DNA of 64,000 nt from Morella rubra (GCA_003952965.2 CM025853.1:6991007-7055006); one strand, 5' to 3'; shown: positions 1 through 12,800, counted from the stretch's first letter. Notes: generated from the letters alone by a model not told the origin. Program-made: numbers and translations.

Positions 1-564
1 TTTTCTTATCATTCACGTAAATTACATTTTCATATCCTTATCATTTTGTAAATCATAAGAGATAGAGCTTTCCATTTTCTTATCCACTCTTTGAGAGAGT
101 TTAGTTATTGTATTTTCCTACTAAAAAAAAGTAATTCATTTAGTGAGGTTGTTCACTAAAGAAGAAGCTTAGAAAGAGTATATCTCAAGCTTGGTTAGGT
201 TGTGAGTGGTAGCCCGAAAAACCACTTGGTTTGTGAATGTTGAGCTCGAGAAAGTACTTGTAAAGTATTTTAGCGCCCGAAAGCTAGAGTGTACACTATT
301 TGGAAGATAGTGGGAAAACCTCAAGGCTTGGAAAGAGCTTGAGGGTGGATGTAGGCGGGTTTGCTGAACCACCTAAAAAACTCGTGTTTGCTTCTTTAAC
401 CTTACTCTTTACATTAGCACTTGTTTACTTATCGCATCAATACTTGCTTAATACTTGTGCTAAATTAATCTTTACTTTGCAAACACGATTTTGGTTGTTA
501 AAATCGAAAAAGTTTGGAAACCCAATTCACCCTCCCTCTCAGGTTACCTTAATCATATGAAACA
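1..564 (+). mobile_element. 3' part of a Copia-type LTR (left side cut by window edge)
   Basis: The stretch directly upstream of a tRNA-Met primer binding site and a Copia gag reading frame is read as the R-U5 end of a 5' LTR. The segment around 330-385 (a GGGTGGATGTAGGCGGG-like block, then a GAACCACCTAAAAAA block) recurs in recognisable form, in reverse orientation, inside the solo LTR at 22988-24463. The end of the unit (AACCCAATTCACCC, near 520-533) recurs at about 2270. The LTR start lies outside the window, so no TSD can be checked. Family: Copia, Sirevirus-like by resemblance only. Confidence 0.65.
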
Positions 565-568
565 CAAT

Positions 569-580
569 TGGTATCAGAGC
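569..580 (+). other. tRNA-iMet primer binding site of the LTR element
   Basis: TGGTATCAGAGC is the standard plant initiator-tRNA-Met complementary primer site of LTR retrotransposons and pararetroviruses. It sits a few bases after the LTR and about 40 bases before the gag ATG at 621, which fixes the orientation of the element. Confidence 0.85.
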
Positions 581-620
581 CTCGTTCTCATTTTACAAGA
601 TTTAACAATCTGGAGTTAGA

Positions 621-1883
621 ATGGCAACTTCATACTTCAACATTCAAATTGAAGGACTTTCCACAGTTATACCACTATTCTTTAATGGTAATGATTATAC
701 ATATTGGAAAGTTAGGATAAGAATTTATTTTCAATCATGGTTATGCATATTAAATGGTTCGCATATTCACATAAAGAAAGTTGGAGAGATTGAAACCTCA
801 AAAACTAAAATGATTATAGTGACTTAGACAAAAATAAATCTCTTTAAATGCTAGAACAATGAATATTCTTTATTATGCTTTAGATAGATGTGAATTTAAT
901 AGAATATCTTATTGCACAAATGCTAAGGAAATTTGGCATGCTCTAGAGATTACACATGAAGGGACAAACCAAGTCAAAGAGTCCAAAATAAGTATGTTTG
1001 TCCATAACTATGAGTTGTTTAAAATGAGACCAGAGGAATCTATTGGTGACATGTTTACTAGATTTACCATCACTATAAATGCCTTGAAATTTACCATCAC
1101 TATAAATGCCTTGAATACTCTTGGTAAATCTTATTCTAACTTCGATTTGGTGAGAAAAATCCTTAGGTTACTACCAAAGACATGGGAGACCAAAGTGGCT
1201 ACCATACAAGAAGCCAAGGACCTCACCAAGTTCCCTCTAGATGAGCTCATCGGATCCCTCATGACCATGATATTCAAATGCTCGCAAATGAAGATGAGGA
1301 TCGCTATCAAATCTTCTATAATCGAAGATGAGGAAGGTATAACCTTGATGACTAAGAAGTTCAAGAACTTCCTTAAAAAAATAAAAAATAAAAAACAGAA
1401 GAGAAGCCTCAAATACAAGATGATATCATGGAATGTTAATGATGAAAGCTCTTCCGAAGAAGAAGAAGAAGATGGAGAAATCGTAAACATGTGCTTCATG
1501 GCTCTAGAAGACGATGAGGTATCTCTCGGATCTTGAAGATTTAAAACCCTCAAATGATGAATTAGAAAATGATTTTGATGAGTTACACATTATGTTTGAA
1601 AAGCTTAAACTCAAATACATTGTTTTTGAAAAAGAAGCATTCACTAGCTACAAATGACCTTGATTCCTTAAATGATGAACAAGGAAATTTGAAGTTTGAG
1701 AATAAGGAATTGAAACTAAAAGTTTCAACCTTGGAAATTAAAAACAAACCTTTCAAAGATAAAATTATTCATCACAATACCATTTTTAAAAAATTCACTC
1801 AAGGAAGCAAAGTTTTGAAAACATGCTTAGTAGCCAAAGATGTGTCTTTGACAAAGTGGCTTAGGCTACAAGCCTTCTATTAA
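621..1883 (+). pseudogene. Broken Copia gag polyprotein remnant
   Basis: Reading starts at ATG 621, 41 bases after the primer site. The N-terminus has the FNGNDYTYWKVRIRIYFQS-type motif of the plant Copia gag family (UBN2/Retrotran_gag). An in-frame stop at 825-827 breaks it. A following frame (859-1536) continues with NAKEIWHALEITHEGT, the ESIGDMFTRF segment and the LPKTWETKVATIQEAKDL segment, all typical of Copia gag. It ends in an acidic SSSEEEEEDGE stretch. A further lysine-rich, probably coiled-coil frame lies at 1569-1883. No zinc knuckle, protease, integrase or RT follows, so the element has lost its pol. A 27-base tandem duplication lies inside (about 1063-1115). Confidence 0.8.
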
Positions 1884-2305
1884 CCAAAAATATTTCAAAA
1901 AAAGGGAAAGCTCTATCTCTTTTGATTCAAAAAATCGATGTGAAGATGTAATTCGTGTGAATGTTATGAAAAATATGAATAAGAAGGTTTAAGATCTTTC
2001 TCAAGCTATAGAAATGATATGTGGTTGTTCTCTCTTGTTGTGAGCCCTTAAGAAGGTCCTTATATAGGCTACATATCAAAACTAGCCATTTCTAGGCGTT
2101 GGGGGTCAATCTAACAATTTCACCTTTGTACCAGTCGATCGTTTCAACTAGTCATTGCCCAACGGTCATAAAATTTGAATGTTGTCAAATTTGTCCTATG
2201 CGCCCAACGGACCATTTCATGTATAGGTCAACCACATGATTTTGAGTGTTAAAACTGTAAAAGTTTGGAAACCCAATTCACCCCCTCTTGGGTTGCCTTA
2301 ATCCA
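1884..2305 (+). mobile_element. LTR-like remnant, probable 3' LTR of the truncated Copia element
   Basis: No gene here. The end of the stretch (about 2240-2300) closely repeats the end of the first LTR (about 490-555), including AAAGTTTGGAAACCCAATTC and then TTGCCTTAATC. The whole 1-2305 block is therefore read as LTR, gag and a damaged second LTR after loss of pol. Only the last ~70 bases match clearly by eye; the rest is assigned by position. Confidence 0.5.
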
Positions 2306-2311
2306 AAGAAC

Positions 2312-2739
2312 TACAAGGACATCATAAGCTAATTATGTTTAATATCATTTTCTACATCAGTGATCATTTCTAGAAGGAATTCTTGTTTGCTCATGTTCAG
2401 TGGAAGTACTCTTACAGTGCAGCTATTCGTTTGCTTAAGGTCACCACCTCAATAGCGGAGTCCAACATTCTATCTTATAGAGACACAACGAGTGTAGATC
2501 TATTTATACATTATTATTTATCTTGGTCTAGAACACAGTGAGTCAACAAGTATCCAAAAAATCATTAATCATCGGCCTGCTTTTTCTACAATGCTGCTTA
2601 AAAATATTTTGATATATAGCTTATGTCATTGCAAATACCCAAAATAATATATACAAGTGATTAACCCATAATAATAATAATAATAATAATTATCTAATAA
2701 TTATTCTAAATGGTTGGTTTTAAGGACATACATCTAACA
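2312..2739 (+). mobile_element. Truncated LTR (3' part) of the 888-bp LTR family
   Basis: From the CTACATCAGTGATCATTTC block to the terminal ACATCTAACA, this stretch aligns along its length with the last ~430 bases of the complete solo LTR at 21435-22322, with scattered substitutions and an expanded TAA microsatellite near 2668. The left boundary falls at the junction with the preceding LTR remnant, so it is a truncated or nested copy. No protein coding capacity. Confidence 0.75.
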
Positions 2740-2879
2740 TTATTGATTATGGAAATCAGAGTTGTGACGGTACTAATCACTGGGGGGATCTGCAACCAAC
2801 ACTTTGATAGGCTCAAAGGGTGGCCTCCCTTAGGCATCAAGCACAACACTTTTCCTTGAATTATTCGGGTGAGAGTGTT

Positions 2880-3310
2880 ATCATGGAATTGTCCTAGTGG
2901 AAGAGGTAGTGGGACACACAATCTTGACTCCAGAGATTATACAAAACGAGTTGGAATAGGAAATCTCATAAAAGTAACGAAATGAAAATAATTTTCTGTG
3001 GATTAACATGTCTACATTACATACATTCTCTATAATGAAAGCTGAGTGTTCATATCCCAATGGTCGTATGATCAGTGATGACAAGGCATCTTCGATGCTC
3101 TTTAGTTATATTGGTTCGCTCATGCGATCACTTGTGCTGTTGGTAAGTGTAATAGAGAATAAATTGTACATATGCTTACTATTTACTGTATAATTATACT
3201 AACATTGTTTTTTTTGAAGATGACATTAACCTCGATTATTATCGACTGGAGGATTGAAACACTATGATGTTGACAATGAACATAGCGTATAGAACGCATC
3301 TAAGAAAAAA
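2880..3310 (+). pseudogene. Fragment of a CACTA (En/Spm) TNP1-like gene
   Basis: On the + strand, about 3050-3140 encodes a DDKASSMLFSYIGSL-type stretch. About 3220-3305 encodes a degenerate match to the DYDRPEDHNTVMSTMNTASR segment that is well preserved on the minus strand at 8530-8787. Both belong to the plant En/Spm transposase-associated protein family and appear in the same order as in the larger CACTA element, with an intron-like gap between them. Stops and frame changes make it non-functional. Orientation is opposite to the large CACTA element. Confidence 0.6.
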
Positions 3311-4040
3311 GGCCAACAACAGTGGTCTTTTTAGCGATGACGCTAAAAAGCTACTAATGCACCCATTTAGCAACATTTGCTTATGATCACTGCTAAAAGA
3401 AAATCTGTAGCAACATTTGTGAAAAAAACGTTGCTATAGGTTATCTATAGCGGCGCTTTTTTACAAACACTGCTAAAAGTTATACTTTTAGATGTGCATT
3501 TTAAAAAGCGCTGCCAAAAGTTTGACTTCTAGCCGCATCTTACAAAACACTCCGCTACCAATTTGTGCTTTAGTGGCACTTCTCCACAAACACTACCAAG
3601 AGTTTGACTTCTAGTACCATTTTACAAAAAAACGCCGCTAGAAGTTAGAGCTTTAGCAGCATTTTGGCATAAACGCCGCTAGAACTTACGCTTGTAGTGG
3701 CGCTTTGTAAAAAACGTTGCTGCAAGTGTGTGAGTTTTAGCAATGTTTTAGAGAAAGCGCTGCTAAAACTCAAACTTTTGGTAGCGTTTTGTTAAATCAC
3801 TGCTACAACATGAACTTGTGGCAACAAAATGCTGCTAGAGTGGACACTTTTAGAGGTGTTTTTTTAACAAACGCCACCGTATCTATAAAGGCACTTTTCA
3901 CACAAACGCTGCTATAGAGTGTAGTATAGTGGCGTAACAAAACGCTGCCACATGTTGTAGTTTTAGCAAGTTTTGATTGACAAACACCGCTATAGTACAC
4001 TCTATAGTGGTGTTTGTGTGAAAAACGCTACTATAAACGA
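3311..4040. repeat. Palindromic subterminal repeat array, probably a CACTA end
   Basis: About 730 bases hold many degenerate copies, in both orientations, of a motif of the form TAGCRGCGYTTTTTNACAAACRCYGCTAAA. Examples are near 3444-3475, 3655-3685, 3700-3770 and 3985-4035. Arrays of short inverted motifs next to a TNP1-like fragment are the usual subterminal structure of CACTA elements, where transposase binds. No CACTA terminus was found at the right edge. Confidence 0.6.
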
Positions 4041-4823
4041 TTATATGATTATTTATTATTTTAATTTATTTAATGTTAATAATTATTTATATGTTATATA
4101 ATATATTATATTGTATAGTAATGTATTTGAAAAAAAATTATTCTAGGGGACCCATTTAATAAAGTATGAAATTAGAGGGAGTGTTATGAAAATTTGATGT
4201 TATATGATATAACTTGGTGACTACGTTGTTGTTGTATATTTAATTTGTTGTATAATGTGTTATATATTATTATATCACCATACATTATGAGATATTATAT
4301 AGTATGGATGTATGTCATGTTTAATATTATGTGTATAACATAGTATTTGTACATAATAAGATTGAATATTTTATATATTATATCAATTGGTGTTATGTGA
4401 TACATATGAGTATATATATGTATATTATATATATAGTATCATGTAATCACAATACATTTTATATATATAATGTATTGTGACAATAATGTTATACAAGTGT
4501 ACCTGCAATGTTTTTTTACTGCAAATGTGAAATGTATAAGTATATAAGTGTACCCAAATGTATTGTGACTCCATTTATTAGATAATAAAGCAAGATTTTA
4601 AAAGAATGGATAGTTAAAAGTATAAATGTATATGCATATTTATATAAGTTATACGTATGTACTTGTTACATAAGCAATACATATGTACTTTTTAGATTTT
4701 GAAATTTGACACGAATTTCATTTAATTATTTTCTTATCTGGCACTAATTTTACAGGTTAGCTACTCATGTGGCTTCATAATTTTACTTCACCCTAATAAA
4801 AGAGCATTATATAAATCAAAGGG
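4041..4823. other. AT-rich stretch without recognisable gene
   Basis: Very AT-rich sequence with many short TATA/ATAT tracts (for example 4410-4475, which contains a partial palindrome around TATATAATGTATTGTGA). No coding similarity, RNA gene or clear element boundary seen. Confidence 0.6.
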
Positions 4824-5341
4824 TAAATTACAATTTTCCTCCTCAAACTATCACCCGATTTTTAAATACTCCCACAAACTTCAACTAGTTGCAACTCACT
4901 ACCACAAACTATACTTCTCATTGCGATTTCATTCCCTAACTTGTTGAAGTTTTTATATCGAACGTTTTTTGACCCACGTAAACGACATGTGACCTCCTTA
5001 CTTAAAAAAACAAATTTGACTAGCTCGATTCTAAGTGAGTCATTTTTTTTTAATAAAAAAAATCAGATAACTACATATTATTGTTTGGCTCTATGAACTG
5101 CTAGAAGCACTGTATAAGGCTAGGGAGGACTTAAATGTGGGTAAAATTTATTTTCACATAAGAAGAAGGTCACGTGTCGTTTAAATGGGACGAAAACCAT
5201 TTGATATAACAAATTCAACAAGTTTGGAGATGAAATCACACTAAGAAGTATAGTTTGTAGTAGTGAATTACAACGAGTTAAAGTTTATCGGGGTATTAGA
5301 GAATTGAGTATTAGTTTGAGGGAGAAAATTGTAATTAATCC
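4824..5341. mobile_element. Mutator-like MITE, about 520 bp, with terminal inverted repeats
   Basis: The left end (GGGTAAATTACAATTTTCC) is inverted at the right end (GAGAAAATTGTAATTAATCC). The inverted similarity continues inward: CAAACTATACTTCTCATTG on the left matches AGAAGTATAGTTTGTAG on the right. Flanks give an imperfect 9-base duplication (TAAATCAAA left, TAAATCAGC right), as expected for Mutator-type insertions. No ORF. A diverged relative of its right half lies at about 33190-33482. Confidence 0.65.
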
Positions 5342-6395
5342 TAAATCAGCTTCAACAAATGGCACCGTAATGTAAGCATCGGCTATGATTAATCAGCTCC
5401 AGCAGATGGTCTCAATTCAAGGGGATTCGCCTAAGAGGATTGCAACATACATGGTGGATGGTCTTGCTGCTTGCATGGTTGTTATGCTTTTAACCCTAAC
5501 AATAGTTCTTCTTGAGTAGAGTTCACGAAAGGTGGGTGGCGTTTCAAAGAAAGTTTTGTTCCAAATAGCAATGAAGACAATGGTGTTTCAAACGAAGGGA
5601 AGTTTTATTTCAAAAAACACAGACTTGCTTGGGTCTTTTATTTTCTTCGAATGGGGACAGTTTCGTATATTCATGAAGGCTGGGCTCACGTGTTTCTTGT
5701 CTGCAATGGAAAACAAGCAACAATAACAATAAGTCTTAGTTAAAAATGAATTTGCAACAGTTCCCGTAGATTATGGGGCAAGTTGCAATGAGTTAGAGTT
5801 TAGGGGGTTTTTGGGATTAGTGGTATAGTTCATGGGGGGGAATTTGTGATTAACCCAATAAAATATAAAGGAAAGAAAACAAAGCAAAACAATGAGTTTC
5901 ATTTTAATTGCAAAACACGATGAGTTTCAAATGGCTGTAAAAATTGAAGCTCTTATATGAAATTCATTTCCCACGTGCCCCCGGACAAAAATCTCTTCCT
6001 CCTTCTCTTTCTCTTTCTGTTTTATTTCCTGATTGAAATACCTCCCTCTTCCTCTTCGTCGAATGCTCTTAATTTCTCTCACTCCTATCGCTCCCCACAC
6101 GCTCACGACATTGTCTCTCTCCCTTAGCTCACCACTCTGCCTCTCACCTCAGGGGTTCTGTCTCTCTCTCACTCTATCTCTAGCCCAAACGGCCACCACT
6201 CCGCCTCTTCCTCTTTTCTTAACTTGTTGGTTATATGATTCATGTTGAGTTTTGTTTCATTCAGGTCGAGAACAATGAAGACAAGGATGAAATTTGCTAT
6301 GGTAAATCTCTCTTTCTTGGTTGAGTTCTTGCTGCTTCTGTCTCTCTCTCTCTCTCTATGGCCTCTCACCTTTCTACTTTTGTCTTGGATATTAT
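5342..6395. other. Gene-less stretch with a CT-rich tract
   Basis: No supported gene. 5750-5870 looks like the end of another small repeat (GTTAGAGTTTAGGGGG, then TTTGTGATTAACCC). 5990-6395 is strongly pyrimidine-rich, ending in a (TC)n microsatellite near 6339-6357, and resembles an untranslated leader or promoter. Reading frames through it are low-complexity Pro/Leu/Ser translations and are not accepted as genes. Confidence 0.5.
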
Positions 6396-7252
6396 CACTA
6401 CAAGAAAACAGCTTTTGGATGTCAAATTTTTTTGTCACCTAAAGTTAAAAAATTTTCACCAAAACTCATTGCTATAAAAAAAAATTTGACACCTGGTTTG
6501 AAAGAAGAAGCGTGTCACCCTTGTTCTTTGGTGAGGAATTCTAAGTTTCCTCAAGAACAAGCATTCGGACGCCAACTCAGACAGTTCGAACAGTTTTCAT
6601 TTTGTGTGGCATGGCTCGTGCGAATGTCAATGTATTACATGTGAAAATCAATTCTGTCATGGAAAATCCATGCGAACGTCTATAATATTGATTCGCACGG
6701 CGTGAATTTCTATGTCAAAATGTAAATTTGGTCAACAGATATATAGTCTGCATGCTACTAAACCACGTGCAGACTCTTATTGTTTTATTCTTTTGAAAAA
6801 AGAAAATCCCACAAATATAATTTGCGAATAGCTCTAGAACGTGCAGACTCTGGTTAAACACGGATGTGGGGACGTTGGATTTGAGTGCGGACGTTGATTG
6901 TTTTTATTTTATGAAAAAAGAAAATGTCACGAATATAATGTGTGAACGGTTCAAGAACGTTCAAACAATGGATATAAACAAATGTGGGGAAGGTAAAATA
7001 GTGTTCGAACGTTATTATGGGTAACTTGTGCGGATGCTAATTTTGTAGCATGCAGACGAATGACATATCATGGCGGATGTCTGGATGTTGTTAATCCGTC
7101 TGGATAGTTCTAAATTATAATCTTAAATCTGCGAAGACATCATTTTAAGATATAGTATAAATCAGTAATGGTCTATAAATGTCTAATCGACACAATAGTA
7201 AATAAAATAAATAATCGAAATCGAGTCCAAAATAAACAATCTACTCAAATTT

Positions 7253-9404
7253 GCGTCGAGGAGTGAAATGCGTTGTCACCTTCCATACATATTCTGTCAT
7301 ATGCTCATGCATTTCTGCTTGCAATAGCTGGGGCCTCTGTTCTTATTCTACTTGTTGCTTCCGTTGTTGTTCCTTTAAATGTTGCTTCTGCTCCATTAAA
7401 TGTTGTTGCTGCTCTCGCATCGCCCTCTCCATTTCTGTCTACCTCAAAACTAACTCATCATATTCTTTCTAACTAGCCTTCATCTCTTCTATTTCCATTT
7501 TTGCGTCATCCAATCTCCGGGCCAAATCAACGAATGACACTAAGGACGATGATCCAACTTGCCGCACTGAACAGCTTAAACCACTCACTAATCCACTTTT
7601 CTCCCCAAGACTTCTGTGAAGATCTCCACTTTTGTGAATGACCTTCCTTCAGACTCGCGCTGTATTTCTAGCGCCTCCATCTTTTCCTACAAGTGAAGGA
7701 GAACATTGTGAAAATTAACACCTTTTTAAATATAAAAAATTAATAATGCATAATAAAATTTTATAGAACTTACAAAATGTTCCCGTGCAATATCGAATGT
7801 TCACACGCCATCTTGTACATCAATGCAAGATTAATCTGATCAGTTTCTGCATCTTTTTACACCCCAAAAAATGACATATACATTAAAATTCCTTAATGAC
7901 ATAATGTCGTAACAACAAAAATACACTTAAATATTTGATTTGATTACCATCAATTCTAGAGTGCGTTGGAAAGACCGAGCACTCGAAGTGTGAGCAACTG
8001 CCAGCTTAGCCCTATTTTGGCGATTGATTTAATTCCTTCTCTAAAATATATATCTATTGAGTTATTAAAAAACGAAACATAAAAGTAAATAAAAATATTA
8101 GAATAAACATTTTAACATGAAATTCTTCAATACTAAATAATTCGCAGATGGGAGCCCATTCTTCCTTTTTCATGTTCGGGTACGGATGCTCTAACACTTC
8201 TTTGGTGGGGAACAAAGCGTAGTATTGGTGCATTATGTTTTGATGCGTTCTAGATGCTGTGTTCATTGTAGACATCACAATATTGTGATCCTCTGGCCGA
8301 TCATAATCCAGGTTGAAGTTATCCTGAAATAAACCATATTAGTATAATTAAATAATAATTAATAAAAAGAAATCTAATTTTCACTTAGTTACACTTAGCA
8401 ATATTTTGTTCATGGCGTAAGACTTAACCTCTTCGGAGACTTTGGAAAGACCGAGCGCTCGAAGTGTGAGCAACTGCCAGCTTAGCCCTATTTTGGTGAT
8501 TGATTTAATTCCTTCTCTAAAATATATATCTATTGAGTTATTAAAAAACGAAACATAAAAGTAAATAAAAATATTAGAATAAACATTTTAACATGAAATT
8601 CTTCAGTACTAAATAATTCGTAGATGGGAGCCCATTCTTCCTTTTTCATGTTCGGGTACGAATGCTCTAACACTTCTTTGGTGGGGAACAAAGCGTAGTA
8701 TTGGTGCATTATGTTTTGATGCGTTCTAGACGCTGTGTTCATTGTAGACATCACAGTATTGTGATCCTCTGGCCGATCATAATCCAAGTTGAAGTTATCC
8801 TAAAATAAACCATATTAGTACAATTAAACAATAATTAATAACAAGAAATCTAATTTTCACTTAGTTACACTTAGCAATATTTTGTTCATGGCGTAAGACT
8901 TAACCTCATCGGAGACTTTGGACCAGTTGACCACATCGAACGGGACATATGATAGCACGAGCGAACCAATATGACTAGAAAGCATCGAAGATGCCTTGTC
9001 ATCACCACCCATACAACCATCAGGAATATGGATGCTCAGCTTTCCTACAATACAAGCCTTCTCTAATGCAAGCCAGCGTATCCTACCCCGTACATGTCTA
9101 ATCTCAGAAGTGACTATACGTGAACAAAAACGTTATTAACGTAAAACATCAACACCAAATTACATGTATTTAAAAAAATTAACATTAAAGTTAGTTTGAA
9201 ATACTTACACGCACAACTACTTTGCGGGGTGCTACACGGGTTGACAGATGCAGAAGATGGTAAATCGTCATCTGCTTCATTTGAAGGAGTCCCAACTGCT
9301 CTAGTCCTGGGATGATCGCTAGCACCAACTAATCTAGCACCTAAATTGGCACGAAGACACTTTCCTCTAGTTGCCATGATGATATCATGTGATTGCACAA
9401 GCAA
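7253..9404 (-). pseudogene. TNP1-like (Ptta/En/Spm) transposon protein, multi-exon, decayed
   Basis: Reading leftward, the gene begins with an N-terminal segment at 9404-9114 (ATRGKCLRANLGARLVG and a Ser/Pro-rich stretch). A segment near 9060-8885 carries the DDKASSML motif and the SHIGSLVLSYVPFDVVNW segment. A well-preserved exon (8787-8530) has DYDRPEDHNT and NMKKEEWAPIYELFSTEEF. A C-terminal coiled-coil rich in Gln and Glu lies at about 7690-7253. Introns with AT-rich sequence separate the pieces. The 8530-8787 exon is duplicated at 8054-8340. Stops and frame breaks prevent a continuous product. The family helps CACTA transposition. Confidence 0.7.
7967..8922. repeat. 476-bp tandem duplication inside the CACTA TNP1-like gene
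   Basis: 7967-8442 and 8443-8918 are near-identical direct copies. They differ at a few positions (for example ACTCGAAG versus GCTCGAAG at their starts, and CAATACTAAATAATTCGC versus CAGTACTAAATAATTCGT). Both begin at TTGGAAAGACCGAGC. The same GAGACTTTGGA string precedes the second copy and follows it, so the breakpoint has short homology. Each copy carries the same TNP1-like exon. Confidence 0.9.
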
Positions 9405-9819
9405 AACGAGTGAGAAACTCTATTATTGTCACATAAATAAAATATGAACGTGTGAAATAAACATAACATAAACAATAGAGATTCGTAAAATCACTTTAAT
9501 AATCAAAGTCGAACTCTTCGAAGCTATCACTATCCTACTATCATCACACTACTTGTCATCACTATCCGATATTGATGTAGCACGACATCGTGTCTCAGTG
9601 TCATCAGTGACGAGCAGAAGCGGATTGACGTTGTGCCTACTCAACGGAATCATGTTAAAATTGCTAAATCTACAAAAAAAAAGAAACTGAATTGCTTTCC
9701 TAGTATGCTCTCGGGTTCGACGGTCCTGCCCTATCTTCATCGTCCTCTTCTCCAACAACGGGCATATCATATGTATTTTTACTTATTATTTTATGCACTA
9801 TCTTCCAGTGACCGCCTAA

Positions 9820-12800
9820 CTTCATATCATCTAGATAAAATACTTGACCACCTTGAGAAATAAGCATGAACGGGTCGTCTTTATACCACTTTCGTAATGT
9901 GTTAACGTAACGACCTGTCCACTTTTGTGAAGACCACAGTTTTGGGTGCTCATATCAAACCATTCGCACTTGAATAAATAAACTAGATTCCTGCGCAGGT
10001 ACTTTAATGTGTAAATGTCTACAACTTGACCATAAAAATCAAAGTCCTCCTCATCATGGTCTCCCGAAACAACCACACCGTTATTGTGTACTACGAAGTT
10101 GTTCACGTTGACTTAAATGAAACAGAAGTCCATTAACTATGCATCCAAAATAGGAAAGTACTCGTTGATCCGGCCTGGATGCCAGTGCATATAAATCATC
10201 TGACACATCAGCCGGATATTCATTGCGCATCATTTGTATCTAAAATAAAATAAATGTATGAGATATTAAAAAAATAAATTAAACAAAAAATTAATATAAT
10301 AAATAAATATTAAATAATGATGCAGAAAATACCCTTTTTTTTAACCACGAAGGGAATTCTGCTTCGTGCCTTCAATCAACATCTACTTATGATTGCTGTC
10401 TGAGTTCGTGTAGATGCTCGCTGCGAACAAATATTCGTAAAACAAACGCACTACAAAAACTTTGAAAAATAACAATGAAATGATGGAAAGTCACTTACTC
10501 TAAATGTGGGCTGAGTTCTGCACAATTGTTAAGTACATATCACTCTGCTTTAGTGAACTCCTTCCTATTCAAATCGTGACCTTTGCCTGCTCCTAATGGA
10601 TGAACATTCACAGCAAACACTGAGAGACGGTCCATCAGCCCTCCTCGGTCATCAACGTCAGCATAATTCCTCTCTTTTCTATTGAATCACGTCTCAACTC
10701 CACCGAGGTACATAGAGCAAAATGTTAGACATTCATTCAACATGTAACTCTCTGCTATGGACCCCTCAGCCCATGTCCTGTTCTTCAAACGCTTTATCTT
10801 TCCCATAAACCTTTCCATTGAATACATCCACCGAAACTGTACGGGCCCAACAAGTAAGACTTCCCTAGGCAAGTGGACCACTAAATGGACCATGATAATG
10901 AAAAACTTTTACAGTTCTAAAACACAAGTCCCTGAAGAATAAGCTTAGTTTCATCAATCCTGTACATACGTCTTGGTCCAATAACTCACGTATCATCGCT
11001 GGTAACGTTGTTGTAGCATAATGTGACAATCATGGCTTTTCGTACCCAATATTTTGCATTCTTTCACATTCACACATCGGGATATATTAGCTATATACCC
11101 GTCAGGAAACTTCACGCCCTTCAACCACTTACAACACTTCCTATGCTCCTCTTTTGTCGTGTAAAAGACGCATGAGGCATGACTTTATGTTGACCCCGAA
11201 CTTGTGGATACAACTCTTTCTTTATTCCCATTAATGTCAAATCTCTCCGAGCACTGACATTATCCTTCGTTCTCCAATAGCTGTTTAGCAAGATCCCCAA
11301 CACATTTCACAAATATTTTTCTCTATTTGCATCATCTCCAAATTGTGTCATAGTTTTAATTCTGACCAATACGGCAACTTAAAGAAAATACTTCATTTCA
11401 TCCAACTCAACTCATCCACAGTTTATTTCCTCTTCTTCTGCATCTTTCCAAAAGGCATAACTAGTACCTATGCAAGATGCTCAAGTATCTCTTGTCTAGT
11501 CAACTCTTTAGGCTCCAATCTAAACTCTTTATTCCCATCAAATATGTCCACATTGTGCCTCCACTGATGCGAAACAAGAAAATACCAGTGATGTCCCAAA
11601 AAGCAATGTTTACCTTCATTTTTCAACCATGAAGATGTCGTGTCCGCATTACACGTTGGGTAAGCTAACTTCTCTTTCGTACTCCATCCAGACAAATTAC
11701 GATAGGCCAGGAAGTCGTTTATTATCCAGAGCAATACTACACATAAGTTAAATGTACCTCTTTCCACCTCAACATATGTTTGCACTCCATCCTCCTATAA
11801 CTCCAACTCATCTATTAGGGGTTGTAAATACACATCGATGTCATTTCCCGGACTTCTATAATAATCAGTAAGAAAATAAAACTGGAATCTTTCTTACACT
11901 TCCATGGAGGTAGATTGTACAGGACCAAGACTACTGGCCATATACTGTATGACAAGCTCGTGTTCCCAAACGAAGTGAATCCATCAGAAGCTAGACCCAA
12001 AAGAACGTTACGAGCTTCCCGACCAAACTACTCATATTTCTTATCTAGTTCCTTCCACACCATTGAGTCCGCAAGATGACTCATCACCCTATCTTTGACC
12101 ACTTGCTTCTCTTGGTGTCACTGCATATCCATAGTCGTCTAATGTAAGATAAATAACCGTTGGAACCTCGGTTTCAACGAAAAATGTCACAACAATTTCT
12201 GGGGACGTTCGAATTAGCATTTTCACTATCTTCCACCTCGACTCCCCACACACTAGACACTCCTATAGCTTACTATTATGCTTCCAAAATAAAACGCAAT
12301 CATTCTGACATGCATGTATGTTGTCATAACTAAATTCTAAATTCTTCCTCAACTACTTCGCCTCATAAAAAGATTTCAATAACGTCTCCCCATCGGGTAA
12401 TGCATCTTTTATCAACCCTAACACGTCCTCAGATGCCTTTACGCTCAAGTTATTCTCCGACTTCACATGGAGTAATCTTACTACAAAAGACAACTTCGAA
12501 TACTTGACACACCCACAATACAATTCTCGCTTAGCATCCTCCCACAACTTGGTATATGCAGAAAATTCATCCCCAAACCCCGATTCGAGTGACATTAGGC
12601 CTACAGTATGATATGCTCCCGCATTAAAATCCTCTAACATACTCCTCAGTACTCAGCTCTGGCTCCCGTTCAAACACAGCTCAATTGAAAGAGGTGATTC
12701 TTGGAATTGGTTCTCCGTGCAATACCCAATCAGTATAACTCTTCTCAAACCCATTTATGAACAAATGATCCTCCATTTCTTGAATAGTTTGGAAAAAAAT

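Noticed and set aside
6033..6644. Pro/Leu/Ser-rich secreted protein
   Set aside because: Frames come from a pyrimidine-rich tract and then run through the CACTA terminus at 6396, so they cannot be an original gene.
7251..7476. Cysteine-rich small protein on the + strand
   Set aside because: Antisense shadow of the Gln-rich coiled-coil of the minus-strand TNP1-like gene; CAG-type codons on one strand give Cys and Leu on the other.
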